Below, piece after piece: positions 15,617-23,184 of a DNA stretch of 64,000 nt. Numbering within the stretch: the stretch's first letter is position 1; each line of letters begins with the position of its first letter. This DNA comes from a virus. A program made the translations under genes and the position numbers. Below the pieces are notes generated by a model. It had not been told where the DNA came from and ran no database searches. It saw only the letters and a program-made list of their open reading frames with translations. Where the stretch lies: positions 1 to 64,000 of IMG/VR virus record IMGVR_UViG_3300024317_000004, one strand, 5' to 3'.

Positions 15617-16042
15617 GTGAACCGAAGGAAGCATGTAGATCCGATTCGAGCTCGCGCAATGCCTCTGGAGCGGTTCCCGAGTGACATGCGCGAGAGAATC
15701 ATGGATCTCGTCGCGCTCCCGTACCCTCCAGCGCGCTGGATCTACGTATGCGACGGACTCGCCGCGTTGCCGTCTCGTGCCTGGTACGAATGGTACTGGC
15801 AACGTGGCCTTCGTCCAGAGCGCGAAAGAATCCCGGAGACGCTACGAATCGCTGTCATCGAGCGCGATGGGACCGTGTGTGGCATCTGCAATGGACGTGT
15901 CCCGCGCGATGACGTTCACATTGATCACATTACGCCGGTAGTTCGCGGTGGCCCAACGACACTCAAGAATCTTCGAGTCACGCACTCGCGCTGCAACCTC
16001 CGCAAGGGAGCGCGCGCTCCAGAGGAGTGTGAGCGCCCGTGA
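15617..16042 (+). CDS. HNH endonuclease
   Basis: A 141-residue protein, GTG start. The nuclease part is classical: IERDGTVCGICNGRVPRDDV, then HIDHITPVVRGGPTTLKNLR and THSRCNLRKG. The first 70 residues are a Trp/Arg-rich helical region. The initiator gene follows through a GTGA overlap. It may be a homing gene inserted next to the replication origin or a functional phage nuclease. Confidence 0.88.
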   Translation: MNRRKHVDPIRARAMPLERFPSDMRERIMDLVALPYPPARWIYVCDGLAALPSRAWYEWYWQRGLRPERERIPETLRIAVIERDGTVCGICNGRVPRDDVHIDHITPVVRGGPTTLKNLRVTHSRCNLRKGARAPEECERP

Positions 16043-17187
16043 AGTACAAGCATCAAACTTGGCGTAAATTGTACATCAAGGAAGAGGGTGCTTTTGCGAA
16101 GCTCCCGTTCACCGCACGTGCCTACGCGAAACAGCTCATGCTTCTCTGTGATGGTGCGGGTCGGATTCATGTGGGCAATGGAGACGACTGCGTCAAGCTA
16201 CTCGTAGAGACGGCTGGATTCCGTATCGGTGCCACGCGTGGAGACCGTCGGATGATGAGCACGATGTTCCCTATGCTCTTCGAAGAGGGCTACCTGGTTC
16301 ATCGAAGTCCTTACGTTGTCATTCGAAACTTTGTAGCAGCTCAGCGCAAGTGGTCCGACGACGAAGAACAACCCCCCGGCTCTGACGATTCGTCCACGAT
16401 CGTTCCACCATCCAGCAATGAAGCTGCAGCGAACCCACCACGAACCGGTAATGAAGCTGCAACGACCGAGCAACGACCGAGCAATGACGGTGCAACGAAC
16501 GGGGAACGAACGGGGAACGAACCGACCACTGAACAAGAGCTAAGTACGCTAAATCATTCAGATGACGTTGCTAGCGCGCACACGCGCGCGCTCAGTTCTG
16601 ATCTGAGTAGTTCTGATCTGAGTAGTTTTGAGATGAAGGGGGTGCAGGGGGAACAACAGCAGCCGATCGATAAGCCAGAGACCGATCCGGCAATCACTCC
16701 GGCATCTGGCGATGCCTCCGCGCCGCACAAAAAAACAAAGCGCCGAAAGCCCAAAGCCCCTGCCCCGGAAGTCCCGATCCCTGAACCGGGCACGGTTGCC
16801 AGGTCAGTCTACGACGCGATCGTTAACGACCCGATCCTGGGACCGATCACGGCAGGCCCTGCTGACTTCGCCGTACGCATCACTCACCCGGACGCATACC
16901 CAGGCGTCAACGTGCTGGCGGAAGTCCTACGCGCCGCAGAGCACTACGCTCGCGGCAAGCGGGTCTACACCGATGGCCGCAGAACGCTTGCCAACTGGCT
17001 TCGCGGCGAGGCCGAAAAAGAAGCCAGTCGGCCCAAGCCAACTCCGAACCAACTAGCGCTTGGAGCCAAGAAAACCAAAGGCCCGCTTGATCCAGCACCC
17101 GCGAGCAAGTTCACGCGACCCGGCGAATCGTACGACCCGTTCAGTTTGTACAACGCCGATGGCAGCCCGAAGGGAGCGACGCAGTGA
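16039..17187 (+). CDS. phage replication initiator (O-like)
   Basis: A 382-residue protein. The N-terminal 110 residues resemble a winged-helix replisome organiser (KYKHQTWRKLYIKEEGAFAK, with a predicted HTH). A low-complexity middle (about 115-240) carries 11-residue repeats of SNEA/GNEA type encoded by 33-bp iterons. The C-terminal 120 residues are helical with a conserved-looking Trp-containing segment (YARGKRVYTDGRRTLANWLR) often seen in phage initiators. The next gene is a DnaC-like loader. This O-P-like arrangement, with the repeats inside the gene, points to the replication origin. Confidence 0.75.
   Translation: MKYKHQTWRKLYIKEEGAFAKLPFTARAYAKQLMLLCDGAGRIHVGNGDDCVKLLVETAGFRIGATRGDRRMMSTMFPMLFEEGYLVHRSPYVVIRNFVAAQRKWSDDEEQPPGSDDSSTIVPPSSNEAAANPPRTGNEAATTEQRPSNDGATNGERTGNEPTTEQELSTLNHSDDVASAHTRALSSDLSSSDLSSFEMKGVQGEQQQPIDKPETDPAITPASGDASAPHKKTKRRKPKAPAPEVPIPEPGTVARSVYDAIVNDPILGPITAGPADFAVRITHPDAYPGVNVLAEVLRAAEHYARGKRVYTDGRRTLANWLRGEAEKEASRPKPTPNQLALGAKKTKGPLDPAPASKFTRPGESYDPFSLYNADGSPKGATQ
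16414..16535 (+). repeat. four 33-bp repeats inside the initiator gene (candidate origin iterons)
   Basis: Copies start at about 16414, 16447, 16480 and 16513. The ATGA-containing core falls exactly 33 bases apart in the first three (ATG at 16418, 16451, 16484). Core AATGAAGCTGCA-R-CGA. The fourth is degenerate. The placing of repeats in an O-like gene recalls the lambda origin. Confidence 0.65.
16594..16638 (+). repeat. three 15-bp tandem repeats, AT-richer
   Basis: AGTTCTGATCTGAGT occurs twice in a row (16594-16608, 16609-16623), followed by a degenerate AGTTTTGAGATGAAG. It is AT-richer than the surroundings and lies 60 bases after the 33-bp repeats, as an unwinding element would. Confidence 0.6.
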
Positions 17188-17945
17188 GCGACCCCAAGCC
17201 CCTCTCGGAACTAATCGCCCTGATGGAACGTGTGTTTCAGAAGGCCGCGGAGTTGGACCAGACGCCAGAGGGTCAGGCCCATCGCGCTACGTACTTCGCC
17301 GGCGAAACACGACGACGTCAGCAGCAGTTGATTACAGCAGCGGAAGAGCGGGGCATTCCCTGCGAGGCTAGCATTCGGAACGTACTGCTTCAGGAACAAC
17401 CCTTCCCGACGCAAGCCATGACTGCAGTTCAGCGAGCACTGCAGTGGCGTCTTGACCAACCAACAGCCGCCGGATCCCGTCAGCCAGTCTGTATTGTGCT
17501 GGGTGGACCTCCGGGGAACGGGAAAACCACGGCGCTGTCATGGGCCGTGGCACGTCACGACAGACCCGCGACCTATGTCACCTCTGCGGTGATTGCATCC
17601 ACCCTGCGCAACGGATGGAGTGAGAACGAAGAGCGCTGGCGACGTTGGGGATCAGTAGATCTTCTCGCCGTCGACGAGTTGGGTCTGGAGGACGGCAGCG
17701 AAGGGGCGGCACGAGTAGGCGCGCTCATCGCCCAGCGCAATGACCATGGCCGCGCGACGTTCTGCGCTGGCAATCTCGACGCGCCGACCTTCATCGCACG
17801 CTACGGAAACACCCGGCTCAACTCACGACTGCGCTACGGACAGTCCCGCAACGGAGACGCGAACGGTCTTCCGTGGTGGACCGATCTTAGCGACTGCGAT
17901 CTACGCAACCCTGCCAACCGATCCGCTTTCATGGAGCAACCGTGA
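17184..17945 (+). CDS. DnaC-like helicase loader
   Basis: A 253-residue AAA+ protein, GTG start with GTGA overlap. Walker A GGPPGNGKTT (107-116) and Walker B LLAVDELG (160-167). A sensor-type segment ATFCAGNLDAPTF and RLNSRLRYG follow. The N-terminal 90 residues are helical. The product would load the host replicative helicase at the origin in the preceding gene. Confidence 0.88.
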   Translation: MSDPKPLSELIALMERVFQKAAELDQTPEGQAHRATYFAGETRRRQQQLITAAEERGIPCEASIRNVLLQEQPFPTQAMTAVQRALQWRLDQPTAAGSRQPVCIVLGGPPGNGKTTALSWAVARHDRPATYVTSAVIASTLRNGWSENEERWRRWGSVDLLAVDELGLEDGSEGAARVGALIAQRNDHGRATFCAGNLDAPTFIARYGNTRLNSRLRYGQSRNGDANGLPWWTDLSDCDLRNPANRSAFMEQP

Positions 17946-18172
17946 CCCGCGCCGAACCCAGCACCGTCCAAGTTCGCCTGAACATCCCGCTCGACCAGTT
18001 GTGTCGTGACCTGATGGCACAGCGCGACGAGTGCCAGATCACCAACAGCTTGCTGTGGGAGGCCGTCGTGGCCGCGCGCGAGTACGTTGATGGCTTGAGC
18101 GGTTGTCGAGATAACGTTAACGCGCGCTTCGATGCGCTCTGTGCGGCCCTCAAGCGACTGGAGGCGCTGTGA
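17942..18172 (+). CDS. hypothetical small protein
   Basis: A 76-residue helical protein with GTG start, coupled by GTGA on both sides. It has four cysteines without a clear metal pattern. No family recognised. Confidence 0.55.
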   Translation: MTRAEPSTVQVRLNIPLDQLCRDLMAQRDECQITNSLLWEAVVAAREYVDGLSGCRDNVNARFDALCAALKRLEAL

Positions 18173-18438
18173 CCCCCGCCGAGTTCTGCGCCATCCGCGA
18201 GACCCGTTACGTCAAACCCGTGGCCATGGCCGTTGACCTGGGCATCTCAGAGACCACGGTGCTGAACTACGAGCGTGGGAAATTCCCCGTGCCCGAGCGC
18301 ATCGAAGAGCGGCTGCGGTACGGCGTGGGTGGCCCTTGCCCTCGGTGCAGACGAACGATCACCACCGCGTGGCACGACGGGTTGTGCGGGGGATGCAGCG
18401 CCCTCGTGTTGCCGGAGGCATGCGACCATGCTCGCTGA
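18169..18438 (+). CDS. HTH and zinc-ribbon protein
   Basis: An 89-residue product. The N-terminal half is an HTH (VKPVAMAVDLGISETTVLNY then ERGKFPVP). The C-terminal half is a zinc ribbon (CPRCRRTITTAWHDGLCGGC). It may be a small transcription regulator. Its 3' end overlaps the next gene by 11 bases. Confidence 0.65.
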   Translation: MTPAEFCAIRETRYVKPVAMAVDLGISETTVLNYERGKFPVPERIEERLRYGVGGPCPRCRRTITTAWHDGLCGGCSALVLPEACDHAR

Positions 18439-18649
18439 CCTCATGCCGTTTATCCCCCGTGACCCAGCGTTCGATGGCCTGAGACGTGTCTGGGACAAGT
18501 ACCGGCGCTACGGCAAAACGGCACCGCCAGGGCCTTCCTTGGGCCAAGGACAGGGGTCTGTGGCTACCGAGGCAGATGAAGGCCGTAGCGGGGCGGCTGG
18601 GCCTGTTTCCTTGCCGGTTGACGAAACGCGAAAGCGGGGGCAGTCGTGA
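18428..18649 (+). CDS. hypothetical small protein
   Basis: A 73-residue product, ATG at 18428. The first 30 residues (MLADLMPFIPRDPAFDGLRR) are helical. The rest is polar, Gly/Ser-rich and probably disordered. Coupled to the next gene by a GTGA overlap, the main support. Confidence 0.45.
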   Translation: MLADLMPFIPRDPAFDGLRRVWDKYRRYGKTAPPGPSLGQGQGSVATEADEGRSGAAGPVSLPVDETRKRGQS

Positions 18650-19191
18650 TCGTCACCGCCCCCACCCTGCCTGTGACCCCACAGGTCACCGCGTTCGTGT
18701 ACGAGCTATTTGCTTACCATTTGTCGGAAGCCCGGGCCGAAACGTCAGCGACTCGGTCACTGCCCTCCACGGCCTTGCCAGCAATCTTCGCGGCGGAACT
18801 CGGTTGCGTTGGCAGCGGCAACGATGGCACCAAGCCCGTCATCGGCATCGTGAACGACCCGGAGCTACGCCAGCGCATCGAGCGCGATCCCTTGGGCCAT
18901 CGGCGCTACCAGAGCCTCACGGGGCGTGATCGACTCACCGCGGATGCTGTACACTTCGACGGCAAGGGCGTGGTCATCGCCGACGTCACGTTCGACAAGC
19001 GCGTGATCTCGTGCACCTTGGCACAGCGTGTTGCGTTCCAGGTGGCCGAGACGATGGATGCCAAGCGTTACTGCCGATGGTTGGGCAAGATCGCCGCGAA
19101 GGACTCAGCGCCCGCGTTGATCGACTCCGAGGCCTTCGGGAGCGAGTGCCTTACGAGTGCGGCCAAGGCGTGGTTTGCGATTAGCGCTTGA
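18646..19191 (+). CDS. hypothetical protein
   Basis: A 181-residue soluble product with GTG start, last in the rightward early/replication block. Mixed alpha/beta, with three cysteines near the C-terminal half. No motif recognised. It is convergent with the toxin gene on the other strand and overlaps its 3' end by 11 bases. Confidence 0.6.
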   Translation: MIVTAPTLPVTPQVTAFVYELFAYHLSEARAETSATRSLPSTALPAIFAAELGCVGSGNDGTKPVIGIVNDPELRQRIERDPLGHRRYQSLTGRDRLTADAVHFDGKGVVIADVTFDKRVISCTLAQRVAFQVAETMDAKRYCRWLGKIAAKDSAPALIDSEAFGSECLTSAAKAWFAISA

Positions 19192-19531
19192 GGGGACGAA
19201 CAGGCGCCTTAGAACCAGGGACCATCGGCCGCAATGGCATTGGCACCGAGCCCGGCGAGGGGCGCATGTACAGGTCTTGCAGCGAAACGCATTGATCGTC
19301 TTCGCTCACTGTGAAATACACGGTCACAGCTGGAAAGGCGCCAAGTGGCTGCGTGGGAAGAGCGCGCAAGATGCCCGCCTGCGTCGGGCGGATCGCCGGA
19401 TAGCGTGATAGGTCACGATCGTGGGCCAATGCCCACTTCACAGCCTCAAGCCTGGCATCGGAACGTTCTGTTGAGCCAAAGAAACGTTCGGCTACCGCGG
19501 CGAACCATGGCTCTTCGCGCAGAGTGCGCAT
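19181..19531 (-). CDS. putative RelE/ParE-like toxin of a Panacea pair
   Basis: A 116-residue protein directly downstream (3 bases) of the Panacea-domain gene. The C-terminal part has a beta-rich segment AVTVYFTVSEDDQCVSLQDL, similar in style to RelE/ParE mRNA interferases or gyrase toxins, and a basic tail (VPGSKAPVRPLKR). The toxin assignment rests on the partner and operon, since motif evidence is weak. It is opposite in strand to the surrounding phage genes, as expected for a cargo module. Confidence 0.5.
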   Translation of the reverse strand: MRTLREEPWFAAVAERFFGSTERSDARLEAVKWALAHDRDLSRYPAIRPTQAGILRALPTQPLGAFPAVTVYFTVSEDDQCVSLQDLYMRPSPGSVPMPLRPMVPGSKAPVRPLKR

Positions 19532-19534
19532 GAG

Positions 19535-20086
19535 CTAGCGCGCTGCGTCCAATCGAGCGGCGACCTGCTGGCCAAACTCCATCTCTTCCGGCGATAGCGG
19601 GAGCGGTTCATCCGGAATGCACACCGTGAAGTACGGAATCTCCTCGCCCATGGCTGCTAACCGCCACCCAGCAAACTGATGCGACAGCTCGCTTACTGCG
19701 CTGCCGTCGTGATCGCGAAGCATCTCGATGACCTCATCCACGACCGCAATGTCGCTCGCGATGAAGCAATCGAGATCCGGATCGCGCAGCGGCACCAGAC
19801 GATATCCTTGGTGCAACCCGCGGGTGAAGGGCTGCTCGACTGCGGCACCAGACGCTTTGAGTTCTTCGCGGACCGCCTGCGACTCGCTCGGTACAGGACC
19901 TTGCGCCATCTTCTGGTACGTTGCGCCGGTGATGGGTCGCCCCCGTCGACCGTAGGCAATGAAGTCCGCGTAGAACAGGATCTTGTTGAGCTTGGTACGA
20001 CCGAAGGCAGCATCCTGCGAGGAACGCTGCGCGACGTACAGCATCAACTCCGCGAACTTCTGCGCGTCGTAGACGATCGGTTCCAT
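19535..20086 (-). CDS. Panacea-domain (DUF4065) antitoxin
   Basis: A 183-residue protein. The motif FGRTKLNKILFYADFIAYGR, followed by GRPITGATYQKMAQGPVP, is the hallmark of the Panacea/SocA-like domain, which neutralises many unrelated toxins encoded next to it. First gene of a two-gene unit with its own promoter and palindrome. It may act in superinfection exclusion or in stabilising the prophage. Confidence 0.8.
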   Translation of the reverse strand: MEPIVYDAQKFAELMLYVAQRSSQDAAFGRTKLNKILFYADFIAYGRRGRPITGATYQKMAQGPVPSESQAVREELKASGAAVEQPFTRGLHQGYRLVPLRDPDLDCFIASDIAVVDEVIEMLRDHDGSAVSELSHQFAGWRLAAMGEEIPYFTVCIPDEPLPLSPEEMEFGQQVAARLDAAR

Positions 20087-20105
20087 GGCTGCATCCCAGG
20101 GAGAA

Positions 20106-20140
20106 GTAAACAGAATACGCTATACCTGTTCACTTGTCCA
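20106..20140 (-). promoter_or_regulatory. promoter and operator of the toxin-antitoxin unit
   Basis: Reading leftward: -35 TGGACA (20135-20140), 17-base spacer, -10 TATTCT (20112-20117). An inverted repeat GTAAACAG/CTGTTCAC (20106-20113 and 20126-20133, 12-base gap, one mismatch) overlaps the -10, as in self-repressed toxin-antitoxin promoters. Confidence 0.55.
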
Positions 20141-20215
20141 GCTCGGCCCGCAGGATCGCATGGCCTGACGCACCCACACAACCGCCGAGGTGCGCGAGGC
20201 ATACGCGCTTCTTTC

Positions 20216-20485
20216 TTGCATTCCGCGTTTTCTCATGATCGATTTTGTGGCGGCTCATTGCGCCCGCAGGTCGAGCAGAGCCCGCTCAATGCGGGCGCTC
20301 TGGCGACGGCGCTGAAAAAACCCGCGTCTACGGTGTACCGCTGGCTCAACGCTTGGTACACGCTGGGCATACCGGGCATTCAGCGCGTTCCCAGTGATGG
20401 ACGCACGGGATGGCGTTACGCCATCGAACCCGGCTTTGTGGACGAATGGCGCGCGTGCAGGATCCCTGCCCCACGGCTGGCATAA
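20216..20485 (+). CDS. small HTH protein, start uncertain
   Basis: A frame with a clear coding segment from about 20276: ALATALKKPASTVYRWLNAW, then QRVPSDGRTGWRYAIEPGF, the pattern of a winged or MerR-like HTH. No ATG or GTG lies at the proper place. TTG at 20216 or 20258 are the only candidates. It may be a leaderless or a truncated gene. It lies after the toxin-antitoxin unit on the plus strand and before the tRNA. Confidence 0.45.
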   Translation: MHSAFSHDRFCGGSLRPQVEQSPLNAGALATALKKPASTVYRWLNAWYTLGIPGIQRVPSDGRTGWRYAIEPGFVDEWRACRIPAPRLA

Positions 20486-20565
20486 CCTCCCGCCCGCTAG
20501 CTCTGGAAGCGGTGCGATCCCCCCGACGCCGACGCGAGGCAGCTGGCGAGGCGGGACCTCTCACG

Positions 20566-20727
20566 ATGCAGCACGACACACTCCCGCCGCCCTCACCCGA
20601 AACGTGGCAGTCGACTGAGCCGGTGGACCGGTGGACCCGCAACACACGGGGGTTCGAGCAGCCGAGCGAGGAGCGGGTGCCTGACTTCGACGAGGTGATG
20701 GAGCAGGCGATGAGGGACGCGGGGTGA
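20566..20727 (+). CDS. hypothetical small acidic protein
   Basis: A 53-residue product starting MQHDTLPPPSPETWQSTEPV. Proline-rich then acidic, likely disordered. It ends one base before the tRNA gene. No family recognised. Confidence 0.45.
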   Translation: MQHDTLPPPSPETWQSTEPVDRWTRNTRGFEQPSEERVPDFDEVMEQAMRDAG

Positions 20728-20728
20728 C

Positions 20729-20810
20729 GAAGTGGTGCCCGAGCGGTTCAAGGGGTCGCGCTGTAAACGCGATGGCTACGCCGACGTGAGTTCGAATCTC
20801 ACCCACTTCA
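20729..20810 (+). tRNA. tRNA-Tyr (GTA)
   Basis: A class II tRNA. Acceptor GAAGTGG/CCACTTC with discriminator A; D-arm around GCCCGAGCGGTTCAAGG; anticodon stem TCGCG/CGCGA with loop CTGTAAA (anticodon GTA); long variable arm GGCTACGCC; T-arm GTGAG/CTCAC with TTCGAAT loop. No CCA encoded. It could serve translation of late genes. Since tRNA genes are common integration sites, it could alternatively be a remnant of one. Confidence 0.92.
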
Positions 20811-20829
20811 CTGCTAGTCTTTGCCGAAC

Positions 20830-21060
20830 ATGTTCGTCGTATCGCCCGACCACTACGAGCGCCTGTCCGCGTCGTTCGAGCGGGTCTTCGGTCGTCCACT
20901 GCCTGTTGTGTCCAGCGTGCCACCGCCGTCGCACTCGTTCTCCACGGAGGAGATCACGAGGATGCTGGCGGATCCTGATCTGTTCGCTGGGATTGAGTGT
21001 GACAGTGGTGCTGTCTGGGACGAACTCCCCGCTTGCCAGCAGGCCCCTCGCCTAGCATGA
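20830..21060 (+). CDS. hypothetical small protein
   Basis: A 76-residue product from ATG at 20830 (TTG 9 bases upstream is possible), starting MFVVSPDHYERLSASFERVF. A later segment EEITRMLADPDLFAGIE is helical and acidic. It lies directly before the terminase genes. No family recognised. Confidence 0.5.
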   Translation: MFVVSPDHYERLSASFERVFGRPLPVVSSVPPPSHSFSTEEITRMLADPDLFAGIECDSGAVWDELPACQQAPRLA

Positions 21061-21086
21061 AAAGTTGTAGGTTCACAAGGTGACGT

Positions 21087-21533
21087 GTGGGTGACCGAGG
21101 GCCCAAGATCGATCCGGACTTCGTTGCGCAGGTTCTGGTGGACGCCGCAATGCTGGGCGACGATGCCGCGGCCAAGCGGCATAACGTGTCCATCAAAACC
21201 GTGTCTCGTTACCGCGGGTTGGCTGACTCTGACGAAAACTTGTCCAAACTTGTCTCCCTAAAAAAGAAGGCCGCCGAGAGCCAGTGGGCTGACGGATTGG
21301 CTGGTGCCATCAAGGGACAGATCGAGTTCTTACAGCGCGCGTCCCAAGCTGCCGAGGCGTCGGACCCGGATGCCATCCACGCCGTCGCCGGGTCGCTCAA
21401 GATCCTGGCGGATATCGCGCTGACCTCACGGATGATTGATGCTCGACTTGCTAACCGGGCTGGACCGCAGGGAGCGGCAGATCGACAGGTTTCTGGACCC
21501 GCAGCCGAAGCAACGCCCGGCACCGTCCACTGA
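21087..21533 (+). CDS. terminase small subunit
   Basis: A 148-residue protein, GTG start. The N-terminal HTH (DFVAQVLVDAAMLGDDAAAK, then HNVSIKTVSRYRG) fits DNA recognition of the packaging site. A helical middle (residues about 60-120) fits the oligomerisation core. It overlaps the large-subunit gene by 95 bases. Position and domain order support the call. Confidence 0.75.
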   Translation: MGDRGPKIDPDFVAQVLVDAAMLGDDAAAKRHNVSIKTVSRYRGLADSDENLSKLVSLKKKAAESQWADGLAGAIKGQIEFLQRASQAAEASDPDAIHAVAGSLKILADIALTSRMIDARLANRAGPQGAADRQVSGPAAEATPGTVH

Positions 21534-23181
21534 CTCCGCGACATCCAAAGCCCTTGCGGCGGCCATATCGCTCGCGGCCAGTGACCCAGCTGAGTCGTTT
21601 CGCTTGTTCTGCGCGGAATGCATTCGCATCTCGACGAAAACGCCGGGCGAGGTCAAGTCACTCCAGTTCAACGCGATCCAGGCGAAGTTCTGCGAGCGCC
21701 GGACGGGCCGCGACGTTGTCCTAAAAGCTCGCCAGGTGGGATTCACGACCCTGGAGTTGGCCCGTGACCTTTGGTTTGCTCTCGCGAAGCCACACACCGC
21801 TGTTTCCGTAGTCACTCAACCGCACAAGACAAGCGAGCCGACACGAAAGGTGGTTCGACAGCTTGCGTTCATGCTCGGCTGGATCGGCGAAAGCGTTGGC
21901 GCTCACTGGTCTGGCGGAACATGCACGTTTGCTAACGGGTCAAGCATCACCGTCTTTGATGCCGGCGGCTCCGAGGAAGCTGCAGACAAGCAGGGCCGCG
22001 GTGGCACCTACCACCGGGTTCACGTCACCGAAGTCGCGTTCTTTCCGTATGCGGCCAAGGTGATGAACGCCTTGTTCAAGGCGATTCCGTCGGTCAAGCA
22101 AGGCGGCGAGTACGTCGAGGAGAGCACGCCGAATGGAGCAGGCGGACTTTTCTACGAGCACTACCAAGGCGCGATCGCCGGCACCAATGGGCTGTCAGGT
22201 CACTTCTTTCCGTGGTTTCTGCAGCCAGAATACCGACTCGGTGAGGATGAAGGTCCGGCAGCGCCTGCGGATCCAGAAGAGGTCAAGGTTGCTGAAGCGG
22301 CCAAGGCGGCGGGAGAAACGCTGTCCGAGGCGCAGCTTGGCTGGTGGCGTCAGCAACGAGCGCGCGATGGGCTCGACCGAACGCTTCAGGAGTATCCACA
22401 CGACGCTGATCGATGCTTTCTACTCTCGGGTACGTGCTACTTCGATCGCGATGCGTTGGTACGACTCGAGGCCAAACGTGCCGCGCCCCTTTCGGTCGAA
22501 AGCATCCTTCGGGATCCACCAGACAGTACCGCTAGGCCGTTTCAGGGGCTTCTGTCAGCGTTTTGGCACCAGGTTAACCGCGCCCATGGATCGCTGCTGC
22601 GGGTCTGGGTGCCGCCCTCTGTCGGATGCGGCTATCTGATCGTGGTCGACTCCGCGGGCGGCAAGTCCGACGGAGACTGGCTTGTCGCACCGGTTTTTGA
22701 GCGCAAGAGTCGTCGACACGTCGCAACGCTGCGCGCGCAGATCCAGACCAGCGAGTTCGCTCGTTGGGCTGCCAAGCTCGGGTACGCCTACGGAAAAGCC
22801 GTCATCGTGGTCGAGCGAAACAATCACGGCGGCACCGTGCTTCATGTGCTCGACGAAGAGCTGCACTACCCGGCGATCTGGAGAGAGGATCCGAGCAGGC
22901 CGGATCTTGGATTCTGGACGGGCCCCAGTAACCGCCAAGCCATCATTGATGATCTGGTGGACGCGGTTACGCAGAACGAATTCGAGACCGCGGATCCGCT
23001 GTTTTGTGCCGAGGCCCGAACGTTTATCAAAACGGACAGCGGCAAGGTCGAAGCACAGCCCGGCGCGCACGACGACGTGATCATGGCTTCGGCCATTGGC
23101 TGGCGAGTGCTGACCGGCCCTCGGCATCTACCCGGGCAGCCCCGCGTGATCGACGGTCGCCCCATCGCCCCGTTTGGCTGA
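21439..23181 (+). CDS. terminase large subunit
   Basis: About 580 residues from ATG 21439. ATPase: a divergent Walker A VVLKARQVGFTT and Walker B RVHVTEVAFF, followed by the C-motif EESTPNGAGGLFYE. Nuclease: LIVVDSAGGKSDGDW (first Asp), VVVERNNHGG (Glu) and the late HDDVIMASAIG. This motor pumps DNA into the capsid and cuts it at headful or at specific sites. Type not decided. Confidence 0.93.
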   Translation: MLDLLTGLDRRERQIDRFLDPQPKQRPAPSTDSATSKALAAAISLAASDPAESFRLFCAECIRISTKTPGEVKSLQFNAIQAKFCERRTGRDVVLKARQVGFTTLELARDLWFALAKPHTAVSVVTQPHKTSEPTRKVVRQLAFMLGWIGESVGAHWSGGTCTFANGSSITVFDAGGSEEAADKQGRGGTYHRVHVTEVAFFPYAAKVMNALFKAIPSVKQGGEYVEESTPNGAGGLFYEHYQGAIAGTNGLSGHFFPWFLQPEYRLGEDEGPAAPADPEEVKVAEAAKAAGETLSEAQLGWWRQQRARDGLDRTLQEYPHDADRCFLLSGTCYFDRDALVRLEAKRAAPLSVESILRDPPDSTARPFQGLLSAFWHQVNRAHGSLLRVWVPPSVGCGYLIVVDSAGGKSDGDWLVAPVFERKSRRHVATLRAQIQTSEFARWAAKLGYAYGKAVIVVERNNHGGTVLHVLDEELHYPAIWREDPSRPDLGFWTGPSNRQAIIDDLVDAVTQNEFETADPLFCAEARTFIKTDSGKVEAQPGAHDDVIMASAIGWRVLTGPRHLPGQPRVIDGRPIAPFG

Positions 23182-23184
23182 TTC

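Noticed and set aside
15557-15619. Tiny open frame between 15494 and the HNH gene
   Set aside because: Only about 20 codons, no motif; overlap with the next start may be chance.
19679-20257. 5' part of a long plus-strand frame running into the small HTH gene
   Set aside because: It is the antisense of the Panacea antitoxin gene; only the end after about 20258 looks coding.
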